Below, in pieces: positions 58,938-64,000 of a stretch of DNA of 64,000 nt. The stretch is from NCBI GenBank assembly GCA_003213955.1, contig QCMG01000003.1, positions 73,769-137,768 of the forward strand, read 5' to 3'. The notes beneath the pieces are model-generated. The model was given only the letters and a program-made list of their open reading frames with translations, made no database searches and was not told the DNA's origin. The position numbers and the translations under genes are program-made. Source of the DNA: Prochlorococcus sp. AG-418-M08. Lineage in GTDB: Bacteria > Cyanobacteriota > Cyanobacteriia > PCC-6307 > Cyanobiaceae. Numbering within the stretch: the first letter of the stretch is position 1; each line of letters starts with the position of its first letter.

Positions 58938-59549
58938 TTGGAAAACTTCAATATAAATAATATTTCGAATAAAAATAGGCAATTTGAATTATTTGGTTCA
59001 AAAACAGATACATCAATTAATTTTCAACATATAAATAATCTAAAAATCAAAGGTGAAAGCTTAACTGAATGGCGAAATAGAATACATAATCACCAATTCA
59101 AAATTTCGCAAGATAGTCAGAATAAAAATTTGCAACAAACTATTCTTCCTGTTCAAAATATTTTCAATGAAAAAAAAATTGATCCGTTTTCCTTACAACC
59201 TTTATCGCTAAACTTCTGGAGAACTAATCAACATATACACAATGGTCCAGCTATGTATTTTGTAATCGATACTTTGGTAAGTTCTAAAATAATCCTTTAC
59301 ATAGGAGAAACAAATGCAGCTAATAAAAGATGGAAGGGAGTGCATGACTGTAAAGATTACCTCATGAACTATAAAGAAGCCTTAGCTTATAACAACCTTT
59401 CAAGTCACCAAGATATACGTTTCTTCTTAGATGTCCCTAAAGAATTAAAATTAAGACGTAAATTAGAACAGCAACTGATATATTTATGGTTACCACCTTT
59501 TAATAAAGAAACTCGAGATAGGTGGAAAACTACTTTCACAAACAACTAA
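58938..59549 (+). CDS. GIY-YIG-nuclease-like protein
   Basis: 203 residues, TTG start. After a variable Asn-rich N-terminus (1-95) residues 106-190 show the GIY-YIG pattern: MYFVID (106-111), LYIGET (120-125), Arg131, a helix with Glu177, and WLPPFN (184-189), the end typical of many such domains. The classical catalytic Tyr, Arg, Glu seem to be present, but the first Tyr motif is MYF rather than GIY. No partner gene reveals the target. Confidence 0.6.
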   Translation: MENFNINNISNKNRQFELFGSKTDTSINFQHINNLKIKGESLTEWRNRIHNHQFKISQDSQNKNLQQTILPVQNIFNEKKIDPFSLQPLSLNFWRTNQHIHNGPAMYFVIDTLVSSKIILYIGETNAANKRWKGVHDCKDYLMNYKEALAYNNLSSHQDIRFFLDVPKELKLRRKLEQQLIYLWLPPFNKETRDRWKTTFTNN

Positions 59550-59572
59550 AAGTTAATTAAATCTATTTTAAA

Positions 59573-61042
59573 ATGCAATTTTCCACTTTCCAAAAAAATC
59601 TAGATGAATGGCAAGGAGTTTCATTGATATTTGGAGTTTTAGAAGAAGAAATCGAAAGTCAATTAGAAACAATAAAATTTGTTGTTGACCCAAAATTATT
59701 ACTAAAAAAAATTACCACAAAAAAATTCAAGGGAGAGAAAGGGGGGATCTTAAATTTTGAATTTTTAGATCAGAAATTAGAAAATTTAATAATAATTGGT
59801 CTTGGCAAAACAAAAAACCTTAACAAAGGCGACATTAAAAACACCTTAGGAAATCTAATTAGGAAGATCGTTGATAAAAATGAAAAAATTAGCATCTTGT
59901 TGCCTTGGGAATTAAATTCACAACTAGAAATAAATCACTTAGCAGAGTCAATGAGATTATCAGCTTATAAGGACAATCGATTCAATAAGAAAAAAGATGA
60001 AAAGAGGGTTCTTAGAGAAATAGAGTTTTTGAATTCAAATAAATTTGAGAATATTAGCTTTGAAGAAACAGAAAAAATATGTGAAGGTGTAGAACTTGCT
60101 AGAAGACTTGTGGCTGCTCCTCCAAATAGTCTTACGCCACAAGCAATGTCTATAAAAGCTTCTCAAATAGCTAAAGATCATGATTTAGAAATAAAAATTT
60201 TAGATGCGAAAGAATGTGAAAATTTAGGAATGGGAGCATATTTAGCTGTAGCAAAAGGTTCTGATTTAGAACCTAAATTTATACACCTTACATTAAAATC
60301 AGAGGGACCTATCAAAGAAAAGATTGCGCTTGTTGGAAAAGGTTTAACCTTTGATTCTGGAGGATACAACCTGAAAGTAGGAGCATCTCAAATTGAAATG
60401 ATGAAATACGATATGGGTGGCAGCGCTGCAGTTTTAGGAGCCGCAAAAGCACTTGGAGCTATAAAACCAAAGGGATTAGAAATACATTTTATTGTGGCAG
60501 CTTGTGAAAATATGATAAATGGATCTGCAGTACATCCAGGAGATGTGGTTAAAGCATCCAACGGTAAGACGATTGAAATAAATAATACTGATGCAGAAGG
60601 AAGACTTACATTAGCTGATGCTTTAACTTACGCATCAAATTTAAAACCAGATTCAATCATTGATCTCGCTACATTAACTGGAGCGATTGTTATTGCATTA
60701 GGCAATGATGTAGCTGGATTCTGGAGTAATAATAATGATCTAGCAAATGATTTAAAAACTGCATCAGCCGAGGTTGGAGAAGAATTATGGCAAATGCCTT
60801 TACAAAAATCCTATAAAGATGGTTTAAAGTCACATATAGCAGATATGAAAAATACAGGTCCTAGAGCAGGAGGTTCAATTACTGCTGCTTTGTTCTTAGA
60901 GGAATTTTTTGATGAAAATATTAAATGGGCTCATATTGACATTGCCGGAACATGTTGGACTGACAAAAATAATGGTATTAATCCATCAGGCGCAACTGGT
61001 TTTGGAGTTAAAACTCTTGTTCAGTGGATAAAAAATAAATAA
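59573..61042 (+). CDS. pepA: Cytosol (leucyl) aminopeptidase
   Basis: M17 dizinc peptidase of 489 residues. Signature [16 protein letters not shown] (around 338-353) plus [14 protein letters not shown] and [14 protein letters not shown] metal-binding segments. The N-terminal domain is typical. Starts 23 bp after the GIY-YIG-like gene and is convergent with msrA. It trims peptides and may bind DNA as in E. coli, but that is not visible here. Confidence 0.96.
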   Translation: MQFSTFQKNLDEWQGVSLIFGVLEEEIESQLETIKFVVDPKLLLKKITTKKFKGEKGGILNFEFLDQKLENLIIIGLGKTKNLNKGDIKNTLGNLIRKIVDKNEKISILLPWELNSQLEINHLAESMRLSAYKDNRFNKKKDEKRVLREIEFLNSNKFENISFEETEKICEGVELARRLVAAPPNSLTPQAMSIKASQIAKDHDLEIKILDAKECENLGMGAYLAVAKGSDLEPKFIHLTLKSEGPIKEKIALVGKGLTFDSGGYNLKVGASQIEMMKYDMGGSAAVLGAAKALGAIKPKGLEIHFIVAACENMINGSAVHPGDVVKASNGKTIEINNTDAEGRLTLADALTYASNLKPDSIIDLATLTGAIVIALGNDVAGFWSNNNDLANDLKTASAEVGEELWQMPLQKSYKDGLKSHIADMKNTGPRAGGSITAALFLEEFFDENIKWAHIDIAGTCWTDKNNGINPSGATGFGVKTLVQWIKNK

Positions 61043-61050
61043 ATTTTGAA

Positions 61051-61653
61051 TCATTCAGACCAACGTTTTGCTGATCTGGCATTATCTTTCCATAATTTAT
61101 CCAATTTCTGATCCCTCCCGCAAGAGAATCTATAAAACTTATATTTTAGTTCATTTCTCTCAGCAAAATTTTGATGATATTCTTCAGCAACCCAAAATTG
61201 GCCTTTTGATTTAAGTTCTACAGATATTTTTTCTAATGGTACCCCTAACTCTTTAGAGGCCGAAATAAGTGCACTTTTTGCATAACTTTCTTCATTTGAA
61301 TCTTTAAAAAATATCACTGGTCTGTAAGAATCTCCCCTATCGCAAAATTGACCCATACCATCAAGAGGATCAATATTTCTGAAATACAATCTAAGTATTT
61401 CAGGTAAATTTACCAATTTAGAATCATAATTAACTAAAACTACTTCCTGATGCCCATTATGATTTTCGTAAGTAGGATTTTGCAAATCCCCTCCTGAATA
61501 TCCACTCTCTACAAAATTAATCCCTTTAAAAGACTCTAGGTCATGTTCTAAGCACCAAAAACAACCTCCTGCAAGAATCAATTCTTCTGCGAAAGTGTTT
61601 ATAGGGTTTATTAATATTGAAAAAAAAATTATTAGAGGTAAAAAATATTTCAT
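61051..61653 (-). CDS. msrA: Peptide methionine sulfoxide reductase MsrA, exported
   Basis: 200 residues. N-terminal signal peptide (FLPLIIFFSILINPINTFAE) places it in periplasm or lumen. Active-site motif is GGCFWCLEHDLESFKG, Cys at 32-ish and GYSGG follows. It reduces Met-S-sulfoxide in oxidised proteins. 16 bp downstream of lpxB. Confidence 0.93.
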   Translation of the reverse strand: MKYFLPLIIFFSILINPINTFAEELILAGGCFWCLEHDLESFKGINFVESGYSGGDLQNPTYENHNGHQEVVLVNYDSKLVNLPEILRLYFRNIDPLDGMGQFCDRGDSYRPVIFFKDSNEESYAKSALISASKELGVPLEKISVELKSKGQFWVAEEYHQNFAERNELKYKFYRFSCGRDQKLDKLWKDNARSAKRWSE

Positions 61654-61669
61654 TTCCTTATTATAAAGA

Positions 61670-62848
61670 TCAAATTATGGAATTAATAATTGCTTTTGCT
61701 GCTCTCTCAACTACTCTTTCCTCTCCTAATTCTTTTTTTAACATAACATAACCTTTTTTGATTTTTGCTTTTTCTGATGTCATATCAAGAATCCTGCATG
61801 CTTTATAAAAAATTTTCTTTTCATTAAAATTTTTCTGTACAAACTCAGGAATTATTAATTTCTTTAATAAGAGGTTCACAGGAGAAATAAATCTTACCTT
61901 AAAATTGAGAATTTTTTTTGCAATAAAAGCAGTAACTCTGCTTACTCTATATCCAACAATCTGTGGTATACCATATAAAGCCAATTCCATATTAACTGTG
62001 CCTGATTTGCATAAAGCTAGTTTTGTTAATGAATAAACATGAGTCATAAATACAGAGTCATGTTGTTGAGAAATAACCCTACCTTTAATTTGATATTTTT
62101 CTAGACCCTTTCTAAATTTTTCATCAAAAGCTCTTCTGCAAGATGGAATATAAACAACAAGAGTTGGATATCTTAATTGTAATTTTTTTGCAGTTTTCAA
62201 AAAGGTAGGTAATAAATATTTCAATTCTTGGGGTCTTGATGCAGGCATTAAAAGTAAGATATTCTGATTTGCGCGAAGTTTTAAAATAGTTCTAGATTCT
62301 TTCTTGGAAGGTAGTTTTTTTGTTAAATCAATCATTGGATGTCCAACCCAAAAAACATTTCCACCCCTTCTTTTATAAAAGTTTGCTTCCTGCTTAAAAA
62401 TCGCGAAAATTTTATCTGAAAAATTAATTAAATTAGTAGTACTATTATTTCCAACTCTCCATGCCCATTCTTGAGGAGCAATATAATAGTAAATTGGAAT
62501 ATTACTTCTCGATCTTTTTAATTTAGTCCCAATTTTTATATTAGGCCCCATATAGTCTATTAATATTAAGCAATTTGGCCGATGCTTTTTTATAGACTGG
62601 TAAAATTTTCTCTGAACTTTCATCATAGGAATAATCAGCGGTAAAGCTTCCCATATACCTATCGCACTTATAGATGTTGTATCCTTAAAAATTTTTACTC
62701 CTTGATGCTTCATTTTCTCACCTCCTAATCCAAATATCTCTAGATTAATTGAATGCTTTCTGGCTTCATCAAATAATGCATTAGCTAATAAACTACCATG
62801 TAAATCTCCTGAAACCTCACCAGTGCTTATGAATATCTTTTTATTCAT
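61670..62848 (-). CDS. lpxB: Lipid-A-disaccharide synthase
   Basis: Family GT19 enzyme joining UDP-diacylglucosamine and lipid X, 392 residues. TGEVSGDLHGSLLANAL (8-24), PQEWAWRVG, FWVGHPMID and KSGTVNMELALYGIPQIVGYR are characteristic. It overlaps lpxA by 4 bp (ATGA), so lpxA and lpxB are coupled. Confidence 0.95.
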   Translation of the reverse strand: MNKKIFISTGEVSGDLHGSLLANALFDEARKHSINLEIFGLGGEKMKHQGVKIFKDTTSISAIGIWEALPLIIPMMKVQRKFYQSIKKHRPNCLILIDYMGPNIKIGTKLKRSRSNIPIYYYIAPQEWAWRVGNNSTTNLINFSDKIFAIFKQEANFYKRRGGNVFWVGHPMIDLTKKLPSKKESRTILKLRANQNILLLMPASRPQELKYLLPTFLKTAKKLQLRYPTLVVYIPSCRRAFDEKFRKGLEKYQIKGRVISQQHDSVFMTHVYSLTKLALCKSGTVNMELALYGIPQIVGYRVSRVTAFIAKKILNFKVRFISPVNLLLKKLIIPEFVQKNFNEKKIFYKACRILDMTSEKAKIKKGYVMLKKELGEERVVERAAKAIINSII

Positions 62849-63687
62849 ATATTAGTTGAAGGCATTGGTCCTCTTCTTTTATTAGTTATTGAATCTTGTA
62901 AAAAATTACATAATTTGGTTGATGAAAGATCTAATTTTCCTTTCATCGCTTGCTCCAATGAAATAGAGATCACATCATTAGACTTAAATAATAAATTCCA
63001 TGTATTTTGCAATATTCTTAAATCAAACTCTTTATTTTGCATCAATCCACTTCTTTTAATTCCTACCCTATTTAAACCTCTCAATCTACCAGGGTGCCCT
63101 TCTGCTAGGCAAAAGGGAGGTACATCTCTATCTACTCTGGTCATTCCTCCTATCATTGCCAAATAGCCCACATGTACAAATTGATGAATACCTAAACAAC
63201 CGCCAATAATTGCATTATCTTCAACTTTTACATGGCCAGCCACTTGGACACTATTTGACAAAACAATTCCATTACCAAGTTCACAATTGTGACCAATATG
63301 TGTATATGCCATCAATAAATTATTGTTCCCAATAATTGTTTTTTCTCCTTCATAAGTTGCCTTATTAATAGTTACGCACTCTCTAAATGTATTGTTATCC
63401 CCAATAATTACTTCTGTAGAAGCGCCTTGATATTTTAGATCTTGTGGCTCAAGACCTATAAAAACGTTTGGGAAAACTATATTATTTTTACCTATTTTAG
63501 TATTCCCTTCAATTACTGCATTAGATCCTATTTTGGTACCTGATTCTATTATTACGTTTGGTCCAACTATAGCTCCACTAGCAATAGAAACTCCATCGTG
63601 TAATTCTGCACGTGAATCAACAAATGCATTGGTATGGACTCTAGCTCCTTTAAAATCTAAATTTCGTTTGTTTTTTTTAATCTCCAT
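62845..63687 (-). CDS. lpxA: UDP-N-acetylglucosamine acyltransferase
   Basis: First step of lipid A synthesis. 280 residues from ATG 63687 (a TTG at 63699 is possible and would overlap fabZ). Hexapeptide-repeat left-handed beta helix: VHTNAFVDSRAELHDGV, IGSNAVIEGNTKIG and the active-site His in AYTHIGHNCELGN. A C-terminal helical domain follows. Between fabZ and lpxB on one strand, the usual order. Confidence 0.95.
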   Translation of the reverse strand: MEIKKNKRNLDFKGARVHTNAFVDSRAELHDGVSIASGAIVGPNVIIESGTKIGSNAVIEGNTKIGKNNIVFPNVFIGLEPQDLKYQGASTEVIIGDNNTFRECVTINKATYEGEKTIIGNNNLLMAYTHIGHNCELGNGIVLSNSVQVAGHVKVEDNAIIGGCLGIHQFVHVGYLAMIGGMTRVDRDVPPFCLAEGHPGRLRGLNRVGIKRSGLMQNKEFDLRILQNTWNLLFKSNDVISISLEQAMKGKLDLSSTKLCNFLQDSITNKRRGPMPSTNI

Positions 63688-63691
63688 TTTA

Positions 63692-64000
63692 TTAATCAAC
63701 TAATGAAAACATTAATTCGCCTGAGCAAACCAATTTCCCATCAACATGTGCTTCACCTTTTACCTTCCCAAATCTTTGTCTTTTTATACTTAATAACTCA
63801 CAAGTAATTACTAATTGATCCCCTGGTACGACTGGCCTTCTAAATTTGACATTATTAATACCCGCAAAAACAAAAAGCCCTTTAGGGAGGTCGGGCATTT
63901 GAGTGACAATAATTCCACCTACTTGAGCCATTGATTCAACAATAAGAACTCCTGGCATTAAGGGTCTTTCTGGGAAATGACCCTGAAATTGAGGCTCATT
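63692..64000 (-). CDS. fabZ: 3-hydroxyacyl-ACP dehydratase FabZ (cut by window edge)
   Basis: The window edge cuts its start; the visible 102 codons open at [19 protein letters not shown] with the active-site His in GHFPERP and the Glu in VESMAQVGG. It makes unsaturated fatty acyl-ACP for lipid and lipid A synthesis. The stop is 4-8 bp before or within the lpxA start, depending on the start used. Confidence 0.96.
   Translation of the reverse strand, partial: NEPQFQGHFPERPLMPGVLIVESMAQVGGIIVTQMPDLPKGLFVFAGINNVKFRRPVVPGDQLVITCELLSIKRQRFGKVKGEAHVDGKLVCSGELMFSLVD

Noticed and set aside
1-64000. CRISPR arrays, insertion sequences, prophage genes
   Set aside because: No regularly spaced repeats, transposase, integrase or phage structural gene was seen on either strand.

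Overview
The window reads as a streamlined chromosome segment of a marine picocyanobacterium, almost certainly a high-light-adapted Prochlorococcus. The evidence is the very low GC (A/T at most third codon positions), short or overlapping gene boundaries, a nickel superoxide dismutase with its maturation protease and a His-rich metal transporter, a high-light-inducible (Hli) protein, ZipN/Ftn2 and FtsZ, the ClpR/ClpP pair, a GlcH-like sugar symporter, an ORF joining TrmD and IspF, and many cyanobacteria-only families. The genus is inferred from content and gene style; I ran no search.

Layout. 1-5.4 kb: NAD kinase (cut by the window edge), pheS, surE, a DUF3611 membrane protein, ribF, a two-domain thiE, thiS and two tiny ORFs. 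5.4-15.0 kb, mostly minus strand: larB/cpmA homologue, a secreted small protein, trmD-ispF, era, a BI-1 family membrane protein, a PhoH ATPase, rpsP, ffh and zipN. 15.1-22.2 kb: pdhA, a group 2 sigma factor, nnrD/E, mnmA, lnt and a lipoprotein-like or lumenal FKBP. 22.2-23.8 kb: nickel module (sodN, sodX, putative Ni transporter). 23.8-28.6 kb: trpC, lpdA, a SpoU methyltransferase, murA. 28.6-37 kb: two tiny membrane proteins, tRNA-Leu, argD, folC, an FAD oxidoreductase, an amidohydrolase, tRNA-His, miaB, ddl. 37-39.5 kb: ftsQ, ftsZ, SRP RNA. 39.5-46.2 kb: panB, hemW, a PIN/TRAM protein, clpR, clpP, ilvC, cobD. 46.2-48.1 kb: Hli protein, four small hypothetical proteins, HU. 48.6-57.3 kb: glgX, tRNA-Gly, a GlcH-like symporter, an MlaE-like permease, DUF3119, DUF3086, plsY, pyrF, tyrS, DUF1825. 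57.3-59.5 kb: the only patch that looks accessory, a glycosyltransferase-like gene in AT-only flanks, then a GIY-YIG-like gene. 59.6-64 kb: pepA, msrA, lpxB, lpxA and fabZ (cut by the edge).

Functional themes are translation and protein targeting (pheS, tyrS, trmD, mnmA, miaB, rpsP, ffh and its RNA), division and wall (zipN, ftsQ, ftsZ, murA, ddl), lipid A and envelope (fabZ-lpxA-lpxB, lnt, plsY, MlaE), cofactors (thiE, thiS, ribF, folC, panB, cobD, NAD repair) and carbon storage or uptake (glgX, GlcH-like). I see no transposase, integrase, phage gene or CRISPR array.

No large unknown system stands out. The most interesting observations are two genes whose conserved N-termini extend past any ATG/GTG/TTG/CTG codon (sodX and the SpoU methyltransferase), suggesting AUU/AUC/AUA starts; the trmD-ispF joined reading frame; a strong 11-bp inverted repeat before tRNA-Leu and the nearly leaderless argD after it; a coupled pair of tiny membrane proteins; and the accessory-looking patch at 57.3-59.5 kb.
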